Shown in pieces: positions 27,560-36,739 of a DNA stretch of 64,000 bases; positions within the stretch are counted from its first letter, which is position 1, and each line of letters opens with the position of its first letter. The DNA is from Psychrobacter lutiphocae DSM 21542 (GTDB lineage: Bacteria > Pseudomonadota > Gammaproteobacteria > Pseudomonadales > Moraxellaceae). The notes under the pieces were generated by a model. That model worked only from the letters and a program-made list of their open reading frames with translations, was not told where the DNA came from and made no database searches. The position numbers and the translations under genes were made by a program. The stretch covers positions 1 through 64,000 of the forward strand of contig NZ_KB907638.1 of assembly GCF_000382145.1 (NCBI RefSeq), read 5' to 3'.

Positions 27560-27687
27560 AACAAACCATGTATTTAAATCAGTCATTAGCTGATAACGCC
27601 ATTGAAACTGTATTACTGGTTTTAGTGCTTGTCTTCTTGGTCTATGTGATTAAGATTGCCTTTTTTGAACAAGATGTTGACAGTTAG
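27556..27687 (+). CDS. 43-residue single-helix membrane microprotein coupled to the BCCT transporter
   Basis: The ATG overlaps the TGA of the transporter (ATGA), the classic arrangement for translational coupling. The protein begins MKQTMYLNQSLADNAIE, then has one hydrophobic segment of about 18 residues (TVLLVLVLVFLVYVIKIAFF, residues 18-37), and ends in an acidic EQDVDS. The layout suggests a small accessory subunit of the carrier, comparable in idea to the short subunits of some NSS-type or other small transporters. I do not recognise the family. Evidence is the junction and composition only. Confidence 0.65.
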   Translation: MKQTMYLNQSLADNAIETVLLVLVLVFLVYVIKIAFFEQDVDS

Positions 27688-27750
27688 ACTGCTTATCAGC
27701 AAATAAACCTTAAGCAACATAAGCACTAAGCACTAAGCACTAAATAAGTA

Positions 27751-27854
27751 ATACCAAATCTGAAAATTAAGATATCGAGGAAAAAGAGTGCAAACGCTAC
27801 AAGTAGTAGGTTTAGCGAGTTTGACAAAGATAGGTTATTTTTCAGAAAAGGTAT
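27751..27854. repeat. Dispersed repeat family A, copy 1 (MITE-like, 104 bp)
   Basis: The ends are near-perfect inverted repeats (ATACCAAATCTGAAAA at the left; complement of TTTTCAGAAAAGGTAT at the right). It is flanked on both sides by the same 8 bases, AATAAGTA (27743-27750 and 27855-27862), as expected for a target-site duplication. Copies of exactly the same length lie at 38977-39080 and 53271-53374. The upstream flank also has a triple AAGCACT tandem repeat. Confidence 0.88.
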
Positions 27855-27870
27855 AATAAGTAATAAATAC

Positions 27871-27906
27871 AAAAACCCCGCATCAAAAAAGATACGGGGT
27901 TTTTTT
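27871..27906. terminator. Bidirectional terminator between the BCCT operon and acnB
   Basis: A-run, ACCCCGCATC/GATACGGGGT stem with a 6-base loop and T7 run. Confidence 0.9.
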
Positions 27907-27973
27907 AGATATTGGATTCTTCAATCAAGACAGAACGATTAAGTGTCGCTCATTACAGATAGCAATTTATCGC

Positions 27974-30577
27974 TTACTGTAACTGTGCCACATTAATCTT
28001 GTCTGCTTCTTCAGAATAAGCTTCCATCTGATCGAAGTTCATGTAGCGATAGACTTCATCACCCATGCTATTTAACATACCAGCATACTGCTGATATTCT
28101 TCGTTAGTTGGAAGTTTACCAAGTACCGCTGCAACAGCAGCAAGCTCAGCTGATGCTAGGTATACGTTAGCCCCTTGACCTAGACGGTTCGGGAAGTTTC
28201 GGGTAGAGGTAGAAACTGCTGTGGACTTCGGTGCAATACGTGCTTGGTTACCCATACATAATGAACAACCTGGCATCTCAGTACGAGCACCTGCTTGTGC
28301 ATAGACGTTATAATAGCCTTCTTCCATTAACTGGCGAGCATCCATCTTAGTAGGTGGTGCGATCCATAGGCGGGTTTTTAAGCTACCAGCTGGCACGTCT
28401 TGTAGCAACTTACCAGCAGCACGGAAGTGACCAATATTGGTCATACATGAGCCGATGAATACTTCATCAATTTTGTCACCAGCAACGTCAGATAGAGTCT
28501 TAGCATCATCTGGATCATTTGGACAGCATAGTACTGGCTCTTTGATTTGACTCATATCGATCGTCATATCAATCGCGTATTCTGCATCTTCATCAGCACG
28601 CATCAGGCTTGGGTTCTCCAACCACTCCTCCATCGCAAGGATACGACGGCTTAGGGTACGAGCATCGCCATAACCCTCAGAAATCATCCACTTAAGAAGT
28701 GTAATATTAGATTCCAAGTACTCTTTTACTGACTCTTCAGACAAGGTGATGGTACAACCAGCAGCACTACGTTCAGCAGATGCGTCAGACAATTCAAAAG
28801 CCTGCTCTACTGTTAGGTTCTCTAAGCCTTCGATCTCTAGAATTCGACCGTTGAACTCGTTGATTTTACCTTTTTTATCAACAGTTAAGTAACCTTCTTT
28901 GATTGCTTGTAACGGAATGGCATGTACTAGGTCACGCAATGTGATACCAGGCTGCATTTCACCAACAAAACGTACACGTACTGATTCAGGCATATCTAGT
29001 GGCATAACGCCAGTCGCTGCTGCGAATGCAACCAGACCAGAACCTGCTGGGAATGAGATACCCATTGGGAAACGCGTATGCGAGTCACCACCTGTACCAA
29101 CGGTATCTGGTAGAAGCATACGGTTTAACCAGCTGTGGATAATACCATCACCTGGACGCAAGCTGACACCACCACGGTTCATGATGAAGTCAGGTAGTGT
29201 GTGCTGAGTCTCAACATCAACTGGTTTTGGATATGCCGCAGTGTGACAGAAAGACTGCATTACTAAGTCGGCTTGGAAACCTAAACAAGCTAAATCTTTT
29301 AGCTCATCACGAGTCATTGGACCAGTCGTGTCCTGAGAGCCAACCGTTGTCATCTTAGGCTCACAATACATACCTGGGCGTACGCCTTCCAGACCACAAG
29401 CTTTACCAACCATTTTTTGAGCCAATGTATAACCTTTATTTGACTCTTCTGGCTGTTCTGGCTTAGCAAATACTTCTGAATGGCCTAATTTTAAGTAATC
29501 ACGGGCACGGTTGGTCAACGCACGACCGATAATTAATGGAATACGACCACCAGCACGCACTTCATCAAGCAAAGTATTTGAGTTTAGCTCAAAGGTTGAC
29601 AATACTTCGTCTGAATCATGCTTAGTGATTTTGCCATCATGTGGATAGATATCAAAGATATCGCCCATGTTGATGTTTTCAACTTTAACGTTTTCAATTG
29701 GCAATGCACCTGAGTCTTCCATAGTGTTATAGAAGATAGGGGCAATTTTACCACCTAGTACAAGACCACCAGCACGTTTGTTTGGTACGTTCGGGATGTC
29801 ATCACCCATTAACCAAAGTACTGAGTTGGTCGCTGACTTACGGCTTGAACCAGTACCAACAACGTCACCAACATAAGCTAGTGGATAACCTTTTTGTTTT
29901 AGCTCCTCAATCAGCTTCATTGGACCACGTACGCCTTCTTCATCGGCTGTGATACCATCACGAGAGTTTTTGTGCATTGCCAAAGCGTGCAATGGGATGT
30001 CTGGACGGCTCCAAGCATCCTGTGCTGGTGACAGGTCATCTGTATTGGTTTCACCAGTTACTTTAAATGCAGTATAAGTAAGCTTTTGTGGCACTTCAGG
30101 GCGCTCTAAGAACCACTCAGCATCAGCCCACGACTGGATAACCTCTTGTGCTTTTTGGTTACCTGCTTCAGCTTTTTCGGTCACATCATTGAACGCATCA
30201 AATACCAATAAGGTCTTTTTTAGTGCTGCTGCCGCATTATCAGCCAGCTCAGCATCGTCCAGTGCTTCAACTAATGGTAATACGTTATAACCGCCTTGCA
30301 TGGTACCTAAAATATCAACCGCTTTCTTCTTATCAATCAGCGGTGAGGTAGCTTCGCCCTTCACGATAGCCGCTAAGAAGGCTGCCTTTACATAAGCAGC
30401 TTGGTCAACCCCTGCAGGAACACGGTTAACCAATAAATCCATTAAAAACTCTTCCTCACCTGCTGGTGGGTTTTTTAATAGCTCAACTAAGTCGGCTGTT
30501 TGGTGCTCAGAAAGTGGTAAAGGTACTGTACCTAGCTCGGCACGTTCTTCGACATGTTTACGATATGCGTCTAACAC
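27974..30577 (-). CDS. acnB: Bifunctional aconitate hydratase 2 / 2-methylisocitrate dehydratase
   Basis: An 867-residue AcnB-type aconitase (E. coli AcnB 865). It opens with the HEAT-like domain ([16 protein letters not shown]), followed by the swivel domain and the [4Fe-4S] core. Cluster cysteines are visible in SFCHTAAYP and in [31 protein letters not shown] and [15 protein letters not shown] are active-site segments. It isomerises citrate to isocitrate in the TCA cycle and can serve the methylcitrate cycle. The N-terminus matches E. coli AcnB exactly in position. It is monocistronic, with a long non-coding region upstream. Confidence 0.97.
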   Translation of the reverse strand: MLDAYRKHVEERAELGTVPLPLSEHQTADLVELLKNPPAGEEEFLMDLLVNRVPAGVDQAAYVKAAFLAAIVKGEATSPLIDKKKAVDILGTMQGGYNVLPLVEALDDAELADNAAAALKKTLLVFDAFNDVTEKAEAGNQKAQEVIQSWADAEWFLERPEVPQKLTYTAFKVTGETNTDDLSPAQDAWSRPDIPLHALAMHKNSRDGITADEEGVRGPMKLIEELKQKGYPLAYVGDVVGTGSSRKSATNSVLWLMGDDIPNVPNKRAGGLVLGGKIAPIFYNTMEDSGALPIENVKVENINMGDIFDIYPHDGKITKHDSDEVLSTFELNSNTLLDEVRAGGRIPLIIGRALTNRARDYLKLGHSEVFAKPEQPEESNKGYTLAQKMVGKACGLEGVRPGMYCEPKMTTVGSQDTTGPMTRDELKDLACLGFQADLVMQSFCHTAAYPKPVDVETQHTLPDFIMNRGGVSLRPGDGIIHSWLNRMLLPDTVGTGGDSHTRFPMGISFPAGSGLVAFAAATGVMPLDMPESVRVRFVGEMQPGITLRDLVHAIPLQAIKEGYLTVDKKGKINEFNGRILEIEGLENLTVEQAFELSDASAERSAAGCTITLSEESVKEYLESNITLLKWMISEGYGDARTLSRRILAMEEWLENPSLMRADEDAEYAIDMTIDMSQIKEPVLCCPNDPDDAKTLSDVAGDKIDEVFIGSCMTNIGHFRAAGKLLQDVPAGSLKTRLWIAPPTKMDARQLMEEGYYNVYAQAGARTEMPGCSLCMGNQARIAPKSTAVSTSTRNFPNRLGQGANVYLASAELAAVAAVLGKLPTNEEYQQYAGMLNSMGDEVYRYMNFDQMEAYSEEADKINVAQLQ

Positions 30578-30974
30578 AATAAGCGTCCTCTTTGATTATA
30601 TAATGCAGGTTTGGGTAGCTGCCACGGATAATAAGCACATCAGATTAAGTTTTTGCTCAAGGTTTTGAGTTGTCAAATTGACCGAACTATTGCAATCGAT
30701 CACTACATCTATAATTTTACTGATCATCTGTGTTGGCTGATCGTGGTGGCTTCCGACACCTTGCAGGTGGGTTTAATGTTCGCCTCTATAATATCCGTCT
30801 CTAATATAGCCTAAAATCGTCAAAAAGTTAATGACCAAACTGTAAAGCCACTGTGTTTTAGAGCCATATCCAACATTTATTTATGAAATATCTACTATAA
30901 TATAAAGCATAGGACTCATGCCAACCTCTGTTACCACCAAATCTTAATAGCCCTGTATTGCAAGGTATGACTAT

Positions 30975-31060
30975 ACCTTATTACCTTATTACCTTATTAC
31001 CTTATTACCTTATTACCTTGTTACCTTATTACCTTGTTACCTTGTTACCTTACTACCTTG
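30975..31060. repeat. 8-nt tandem repeat, ten units (ACCTTATT)
   Basis: Ten full units plus six bases. The first five are identical (ACCTTATT); later units vary to ACCTTGTT and ACCTTACT. It lies about 400 bases upstream of the acnB start and 440 upstream of lipA. Such octamer arrays can change length by slipped-strand pairing. Confidence 0.95.
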
Positions 31061-31172
31061 TATACCACTACCTTACTACTTTTCATGTCATTACCTGCTT
31101 TTACCTTATTTTAACTTTTCATATTTGATTAGGTCCTGCATCGAATATTATAAGTTGAAAATAGGGTATATT

Positions 31173-31258
31173 TATAATAAATTCGTCAAGTGGCATCTCG
31201 CTGTCCTTTAGTCTTCTTGGTCGAAAACTTGTAGGGTGGTGAGGTGCCATTTTTTTTC
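31173..31258 (+). ncRNA. Candidate small RNA with own -10 and intrinsic terminator
   Basis: A TATAAT (31173-31178) is followed by about 70 bases that end in a strong terminator: TGGCATCTC pairs with GAGGTGCCA (one G-U) and T8 follows at once. No reading frame or gene start lies between. It sits in the 924-base spacer between divergent acnB and lipA, and neither gene needs a terminator there. The -35 region is poor. Identity unknown. Confidence 0.5.
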
Positions 31259-31371
31259 AAGTTCCAAAAGAGTTGAGAGTGGGGTATTAAGTGGGGTATT
31301 AATAGTAACTTATAATCCAAGCCAAGCACTTACCCTTAGCCATTGAGTTATCCGCAATACATCCCTATATC

Positions 31372-31380
31372 TGTTATAAT
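31372..31380 (+). promoter_or_regulatory. Extended -10 promoter of lipA
   Basis: TGTTATAAT, a perfect extended -10, lies about 120 bases before the lipA ATG. It follows a tandem of GTGGGGTATTAA (near 31279-31302). Confidence 0.6.
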
Positions 31381-31501
31381 ATCGGACATAATCTTCGCTC
31401 AAATATTAATTCAAATATAATGGGGAATAAAACTAGGGCGTGTCTTCGATTTTGATATTTTTAAAATTCTTATTATAGAAAGAGTTAGGACAGATATTAC
31501 T

Positions 31502-32545
31502 ATGACAAATACTGTAGAGACTTACATCCCAAAAGCACCGCCAAAACCAAAAAAAGCTGTCAAAGGAGAGAAGTTACGTGGTTACGATAAAGTAGCTCGT
31601 ATCCCAATTAAAGTCATCCCAACAGTTGAAGCGCCAAAAAAGCCTGACTGGATTCGTGTCAGAATGTCATCGCCAGCTGAAGTTGAGCGTATCAAAAAAA
31701 CATTACGCAAACAAAAGCTTTATACTGTCTGTGAAGAAGCAGCTTGCCCCAATCTTCCACAGTGCTTTGGTGACGGTACTGCTACCTTCATGATTATGGG
31801 TGATATTTGTACCCGCCGCTGTCCATTTTGTGATGTCGCACATGGTCGGCCAAACGAACTAGATAAAGATGAGCCCCGTAATACGGCTGAAACTATTTTA
31901 GGCTTAGGTCTTAAATATGCCGTTATCACATCAGTTGACCGTGATGACCTAAAAGATGGCGGTGCCCAACACTTTGTTGATGTGATTAATGAATCAAAAG
32001 CTCTTAGCCCAAACTGTTTGATTGAGATTTTAGTACCTGACTTTCGTGGTCGGATGGAAATTGCCCTAGACTTATTAACTGAAACAGCACCAGATGTGTT
32101 TAATCATAACATCGAAACTGTTCCACGTTTATACAAAGCATTTCGACCAGGCTCTGACTATCAGCATTCTCTTAATCTACTAAAAGAGTATAAAGCCCGT
32201 CGTCCAGACATTGCGACCAAATGTGGCTTTATGGTTGGTCTGGGTGAGACAGAAGAAGAAGTTTACGCCTTGCTAGATGATTTAAAGGCGCACGATGTAG
32301 ATATGATTACTATCGGTCAATACCTACAACCCAGTAAAAACCATGCTCCTGTCGATCGCTATGTTCACCCTGATGAGTTTCAGCGTTATATGGACTATGG
32401 TAAAAAAATTGGCTTCTTTAGTGTCTGGGCAGGACCTATGGTGCGCTCAAGCTACTTTGCCGACCGCCAGTTCTATGGTGAAGATTGCCCTGCTCCGGTT
32501 CGCAGCAAAAAAGCTCTAGAAACAGAGGGCAAGTTAGGTTGTTAG
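31502..32545 (+). CDS. lipA: Lipoyl synthase (radical SAM)
   Basis: LipA inserts two sulfur atoms into octanoyl groups on E2 and H proteins. The 347-residue protein has the auxiliary cluster motif [13 protein letters not shown] (C-x4-C-x5-C) and the radical-SAM motif [13 protein letters not shown], plus the terminal RSSYFAD with the auxiliary-cluster serine. The first 55 residues are Lys/Pro-rich, as in other proteobacterial LipA proteins. lipB is not adjacent, so octanoyl transfer must be encoded elsewhere. It is monocistronic with its own promoter and terminator. Confidence 0.97.
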   Translation: MTNTVETYIPKAPPKPKKAVKGEKLRGYDKVARIPIKVIPTVEAPKKPDWIRVRMSSPAEVERIKKTLRKQKLYTVCEEAACPNLPQCFGDGTATFMIMGDICTRRCPFCDVAHGRPNELDKDEPRNTAETILGLGLKYAVITSVDRDDLKDGGAQHFVDVINESKALSPNCLIEILVPDFRGRMEIALDLLTETAPDVFNHNIETVPRLYKAFRPGSDYQHSLNLLKEYKARRPDIATKCGFMVGLGETEEEVYALLDDLKAHDVDMITIGQYLQPSKNHAPVDRYVHPDEFQRYMDYGKKIGFFSVWAGPMVRSSYFADRQFYGEDCPAPVRSKKALETEGKLGC

Positions 32546-32586
32546 GATATAAATAACGACTTTTGAAAGCTTAAAATCAAGAACTA

Positions 32587-32620
32587 AAAAAAGGAGGTCT
32601 ATTTATTAAACCTCCTTTTC
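32587..32620. terminator. Bidirectional terminator after lipA
   Basis: AAAAGGAGGT/ACCTCCTTTT stem with a 11-base loop, T-rich on both sides; shared by lipA and the converging TRAP permease. Confidence 0.88.
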
Positions 32621-32668
32621 TATTTTAATTTTTCACTTTAATTCAAAGCGTTTAAAAACTTAAAAAGA

Positions 32669-34702
32669 TTATAAATGAGTCACACTTACTGGCTTACCTT
32701 TCGACCTGTTAGCTCTCACATTTAATATCATAATGCCAAGTACAACAACGCCACCAACGATATCCGTCATCATCTCTGGATAAATCAGTAACAAGGCGCC
32801 GATAGCCAATACCACACGAGTAACCACATTCATATTACCTTTAAAGTAACCCTCAACGGCGGCACTTAACCCAATAACACCTGTAACAGAGGTGAAAACG
32901 ACGGTAACAATCTCAATAGTAGGTGGTAATGGAAACTCTTTAGCTGTAACAGCTAATCCCACTGGATCTATCATCAACATGGTTGGGTTATAAATAAACA
33001 TAAATGGCACAATAAATCCTGCTAGCGCCAATCTTAGAGATTGAAATCCAGTTTTCATTGGGTCTCCACCAGCAATACCAGCACCTGCAAACGCTGCCAA
33101 ACACACAGGTGGCGTGATATTGGCAAAAATACCAAAGTAAAACACAAACATATGAGCAGCCAAAATTGGAATATCAAATCCAGCCAGCGCAGGAGCAGCC
33201 ATGGTTGCAGTAATAATATAAGCAGGAATTGATGGCAGTCCCATTCCAAGAACCATTGATGCAAGCATGGTTAATATAAGTGTTAAAAACAATGATCCCG
33301 CACCTAGCGTTACAATAGAGGATGTCATGACACTACCGAAACTGGTTAAGCTTACCACCCCGATGATAATACCAACCACCGCACAAGCTGCCATGACTGC
33401 TAAAGATTGACGTGCGCCATCTTCAAATGCGCCAAGTATATCTTTAAAACCCATACGTGTTTCAGCCCTTAGCATACTCATAACAACAGTAAAGCCAATA
33501 GTATAAGCTGCAGCAAAACCAACAGGAACGGACTTGCCTAATAAAAATACCAAAAAAACAATTGGTAATAGCATATGACCACGCGCTTTCATCACATCCT
33601 TGATACGTGGCAAGCTTTCTTTAGCTATACCTTTTAAATCTCGTCGCCCTGCTCTGAAATGTACTTGAGCTATCACACCAAGATAATACAATACCGCTGG
33701 AAGTAGAGCTGCCAATGCAATTGTACTGTATTTTACGCCAGTAGTTTCTGCCATAATAAAAGCACTGGCTCCCATTATAGGTGGCAATACCTGCCCACCT
33801 ACTGATGCACTGGCCTCAACAGCACCCGCAAAATTTTTGTGATAACCAACCTTTTTCATTAAAGGAATGGTAAATGCGCCAGTTCCGACAACATTTGCGA
33901 CAGCTGCACCATTAATACTGCCCATAAACCCACTGGATATCACAGCTACTTTTGCAGGCCCACCCTGCTTATGACCTGCCAACGCCAATGCTAAATCATT
34001 AAATAACTGCCCCATTCCTGATCGAGATAAGAAAGCACCAAATAGAATAAATAGAAAAATAAAAGTCACCGATGCGCCAATAGCTGTTGAATATAATCCT
34101 TCCGTTTTCAAATACAGCTGACCAAAAATATCTCCAATATCATAAGGTCTAGTTAACAGCCGATCAGGCATAAAATCTAAATGACTAAAAAAAGGATAAG
34201 CTAAAAATATAAGCGCAAATAAGGGCAATATAAATCCAGTAATACGACGTGTCCCCTCAAGCACACATAATACCGTTATCATAGCAAAGACAATATCAAG
34301 CTGACTTGGAATACCACCTCGTACAGTCACAATATTTTGATATTCAATTAGTAAATAAGCAACGCCTGAAAAGGATAAAGCAAACCAAATCCAGTCATAC
34401 CAAGCAATCGTCAGTCTTGAAGATTTTTTGGTTGCGGGATAAATCAAAAATATCAATGCAAATCCAACACCGACATGTGCAGCACGCTGTAATAGCGCAG
34501 GCATTGGATTAAAAGTAATATATAAATGGAAAATAGCATAAATAACTGCTAGTGCAGAAATAAACCAACCTATATGTTTATTCTTTAAATGCCGAGTAAT
34601 AGACTCTCTATCAAACTTCTCTAATATCTGTTGTTGCTTCTCAACTGATGGTGAGTCCGAATCAATCACTGATTCTATCTGTGTGGTTTGGGGTGTAGTC
34701 AT
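32669..34702 (-). CDS. TRAP transporter fused permease (4TM/12TM)
   Basis: A 677-residue fusion of the small (DctQ-like) and large (DctM-like) TRAP membrane subunits, the form that works with TAXI receptors. The first ~130 residues hold the four-helix part after a soluble N-terminal stretch. The large part contains GSGMGQLFNDLALALAG, SGFMGSINGAAVANVVGTGAFTIPLMKK and GLGMGLPSIPAYI-type loops (here LGMGLPSIPAYIITAT). It imports an organic acid, driven by a sodium or proton gradient. AGGAG precedes the ATG. Its first 41 bases overlap the end of the DUF1850 gene, which indicates tight coupling. Ligand unknown. Confidence 0.93.
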   Translation of the reverse strand: MTTPQTTQIESVIDSDSPSVEKQQQILEKFDRESITRHLKNKHIGWFISALAVIYAIFHLYITFNPMPALLQRAAHVGVGFALIFLIYPATKKSSRLTIAWYDWIWFALSFSGVAYLLIEYQNIVTVRGGIPSQLDIVFAMITVLCVLEGTRRITGFILPLFALIFLAYPFFSHLDFMPDRLLTRPYDIGDIFGQLYLKTEGLYSTAIGASVTFIFLFILFGAFLSRSGMGQLFNDLALALAGHKQGGPAKVAVISSGFMGSINGAAVANVVGTGAFTIPLMKKVGYHKNFAGAVEASASVGGQVLPPIMGASAFIMAETTGVKYSTIALAALLPAVLYYLGVIAQVHFRAGRRDLKGIAKESLPRIKDVMKARGHMLLPIVFLVFLLGKSVPVGFAAAYTIGFTVVMSMLRAETRMGFKDILGAFEDGARQSLAVMAACAVVGIIIGVVSLTSFGSVMTSSIVTLGAGSLFLTLILTMLASMVLGMGLPSIPAYIITATMAAPALAGFDIPILAAHMFVFYFGIFANITPPVCLAAFAGAGIAGGDPMKTGFQSLRLALAGFIVPFMFIYNPTMLMIDPVGLAVTAKEFPLPPTIEIVTVVFTSVTGVIGLSAAVEGYFKGNMNVVTRVVLAIGALLLIYPEMMTDIVGGVVVLGIMILNVRANRSKGKPVSVTHL

Positions 34703-35246
34703 GGCATGACTCCTGTAACAACTGCGCCCATATCGTCATTTTTCTGGGTGCAATGTAAATATTAGTATAACCACCACTAACCCATTGATAGATAGGCAGT
34801 ACGTGATTCTGATTAACAATGGTCGCTTTTATATTTGATGACACCATCCAATTCAGATAAGGCAATTGCTGATTGACTTGATAATGAATATATCCACTAT
34901 ATTTTTTATCAAGGTGACTTTGATGAGCTCTTTCTCCAATCGATGAGCCGCTCACTGATACCGATGGTACTCCTGCACCAAAGGTTTCAAAGTATGTGTC
35001 CGTCAACAGCAGCCTATCATTATATAACTCATAGACTTCGACCCATTGTTGCCTTTCAACAGAATGCATCCATTGAAGCTCAAAACCTGTGCCATCTAAC
35101 AAGCATGATTTCTGTTCAAAAACAATCACTATTCGTTGCTGCTGTTGACTTACAACAAATAACACTATGGCTATCAGCCCTATTAAAACAAAAAAACCAG
35201 TAAAGCAACAAAGTTGGCCGTACTGGTTTCTTAATAGCGATATCAT
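34662..35246 (-). CDS. DUF1850 domain protein of the TRAP operon
   Basis: A 194-residue protein with one N-terminal membrane segment (residues 14-34) and a periplasmic domain. The family pattern is seen in FELQWMHSVERQQWVEVYELYNDRLLL and FGAGVPS. DUF1850 genes are commonly found between a TAXI receptor and a fused TRAP permease, as here; the function is unknown. It lies 25 bases after the receptor gene and overlaps the permease start by 41 bases. Confidence 0.85.
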   Translation of the reverse strand: MISLLRNQYGQLCCFTGFFVLIGLIAIVLFVVSQQQQRIVIVFEQKSCLLDGTGFELQWMHSVERQQWVEVYELYNDRLLLTDTYFETFGAGVPSVSVSGSSIGERAHQSHLDKKYSGYIHYQVNQQLPYLNWMVSSNIKATIVNQNHVLPIYQWVSGGYTNIYIAPRKMTIWAQLLQESCHDYTPNHTDRISD

Positions 35247-35271
35247 CTAAATTCAGTAGCGACAAATATAA

Positions 35272-36291
35272 CTATTGCGTTGCTTGCTCATCATAATATT
35301 TTTTGGCACCTGGATGGATAGGTGCAACCATGCCTTGTTGTGCATTTTCTAAACTAATATCCGCTGCCGCCTGATGTGCTGTTTTCAATTTATCCAAACT
35401 CTCAAAAAATGTTTTGGTTAATTTATAAACATCACCTTCAGACAAATCAGAGCTCACAACTAAAGCATTCATGATTGCCGCGGTTGGAATGGCTGTCTCA
35501 TTACCATAAGTGCCTGCTGGAATCTCTTTTGCTGTAAAGTAAGTTTCATTCTGTGCAATTTCAGCAACCTTAGCAGGATCAATGCTTACTAACTGCAAAT
35601 CAAAACCTTGTTGCAACTCCATTAAAGAAGAGTTTGGCAAACCACTAGTTAAGAATGCAGCATCTAACTTACCAGACTTTAGTGCATCTGCGGCTTCTGC
35701 ATAACCTAAATAATCCACTTTGACATCATCATAGGTCATACCAAAGCCTTGAAGTAAATTACGTGCATTTACCTCAACACCTGAGTTTTGCGCACCAACA
35801 GCTATACGTTTACCTCTCAAGTCTTCAAAGTTTTTTATCCCTGACTTTTGTGAAGTAACCACTTGCACATAGTTAGGATATAAAGCTGCTATTTGCTGAA
35901 CTTTTGTAATTGGTGCACTAAAGTTATTTCTACCTAAAACAGCATCATTAACCACATCGCTCATCGCAAATGCCATTTCAACTTTCCCTTGGTCAATCAG
36001 GTTCATATTTTCAACAGAAGCACCTGTTGTTTGCGTTTTAGAGTTGACACCATAGGTTGCATTATAAGCTTCAGTTAGTGATGTTGCGATAATATTATAA
36101 GGACCCGAAGCCCCACCAGTTGCTACTGTGACAAATTTTGTTTCTAGCTTATCCGCTGATACTGTTGTAGCTTCACCAGCAACTTCTTTACTACTATCAC
36201 TTTGATTTGAACATGCTGTTAAAGCAAGAGTGCTTAGTAATACCCCTGATACCAACAAACAACCCTTTGTTTTAAAAGTTTTTTTTATCAT
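35272..36291 (-). CDS. TAXI family TRAP solute-binding protein (predicted lipoprotein)
   Basis: A 339-residue receptor. The domain starts with FVTVATGGASGPYNIIATSL, the TAXI opening motif, and contains TGASVENMNLIDQGKVEMAFAMSD and FEDLRGKRIAVGAQNSGVEVNA. The signal sequence ends in LTAC followed by SNQSDSS, a good lipobox, so the receptor should be tethered to a membrane rather than free in the periplasm as TAXI receptors often are. It delivers the ligand to the fused permease two genes downstream. First gene of the operon; a family C repeat lies about 150 bases upstream. Confidence 0.92.
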   Translation of the reverse strand: MIKKTFKTKGCLLVSGVLLSTLALTACSNQSDSSKEVAGEATTVSADKLETKFVTVATGGASGPYNIIATSLTEAYNATYGVNSKTQTTGASVENMNLIDQGKVEMAFAMSDVVNDAVLGRNNFSAPITKVQQIAALYPNYVQVVTSQKSGIKNFEDLRGKRIAVGAQNSGVEVNARNLLQGFGMTYDDVKVDYLGYAEAADALKSGKLDAAFLTSGLPNSSLMELQQGFDLQLVSIDPAKVAEIAQNETYFTAKEIPAGTYGNETAIPTAAIMNALVVSSDLSEGDVYKLTKTFFESLDKLKTAHQAAADISLENAQQGMVAPIHPGAKKYYDEQATQ

Positions 36292-36443
36292 AGTAATGTC
36301 CTTATCTTTTTTTGATTCTGAGCTATAAACAAGCTTTTTTACAGCTCAATGCGTTTTATACTAGTAATATTTATAACACATATTACAATAAACTAATACT
36401 TTAGCGCTAGAATAACTTACTGACTGGACTAACTTAATATCAA

Positions 36444-36564
36444 AACCTCCACTCTCAATTTATTAGAATTCAATCTAAACTGGTACTGTTAGTCCAGCAA
36501 AATTTAGCTTGTTATTAAAGCTCGGCTAAAGCCCTAACCTACACCAAGAGTTGAGAGCAAGGTT
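36444..36564. repeat. Dispersed repeat family C, copy 1 (diverged)
   Basis: A 121-bp segment with inverted ends (AACCTCCACTCTCAA versus complement of TTGAGAGCAAGGTT). Interior words CTTATTA, CAATCTAAACTGGT and GTCCAG match copies at 42798 and 53788 with several changes. It lies upstream of the TRAP operon. The spacer 36292-36739 otherwise holds a duplicated AATAATTAGTTAAAAA and the promoter of the hydrolase. Confidence 0.65.
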
Positions 36565-36653
36565 ACTAAAATAATTAGTTAAAAAAATAATTAGTTAAAA
36601 AAATAATACTGATAGCCAAAAATTGGCCTATTAATTATCTGATGTCAGTGTTA

Positions 36654-36662
36654 TGTTATAAT
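36654..36662 (+). promoter_or_regulatory. Extended -10 promoter of the alpha/beta hydrolase
   Basis: TGTTATAAT, a perfect extended -10, about 75 bases before the ATG. Confidence 0.6.
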
Positions 36663-36739
36663 GCTTAGAAAATTTCCAGTCGATATAGTAGATGTAAAGC
36701 TAAAATTATTGATATAAAATAAAATGCAAAGGATGCCTT

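Noticed and set aside
30975-31060. CRISPR array
   Set aside because: Units are 8 bases, contiguous and without spacers.
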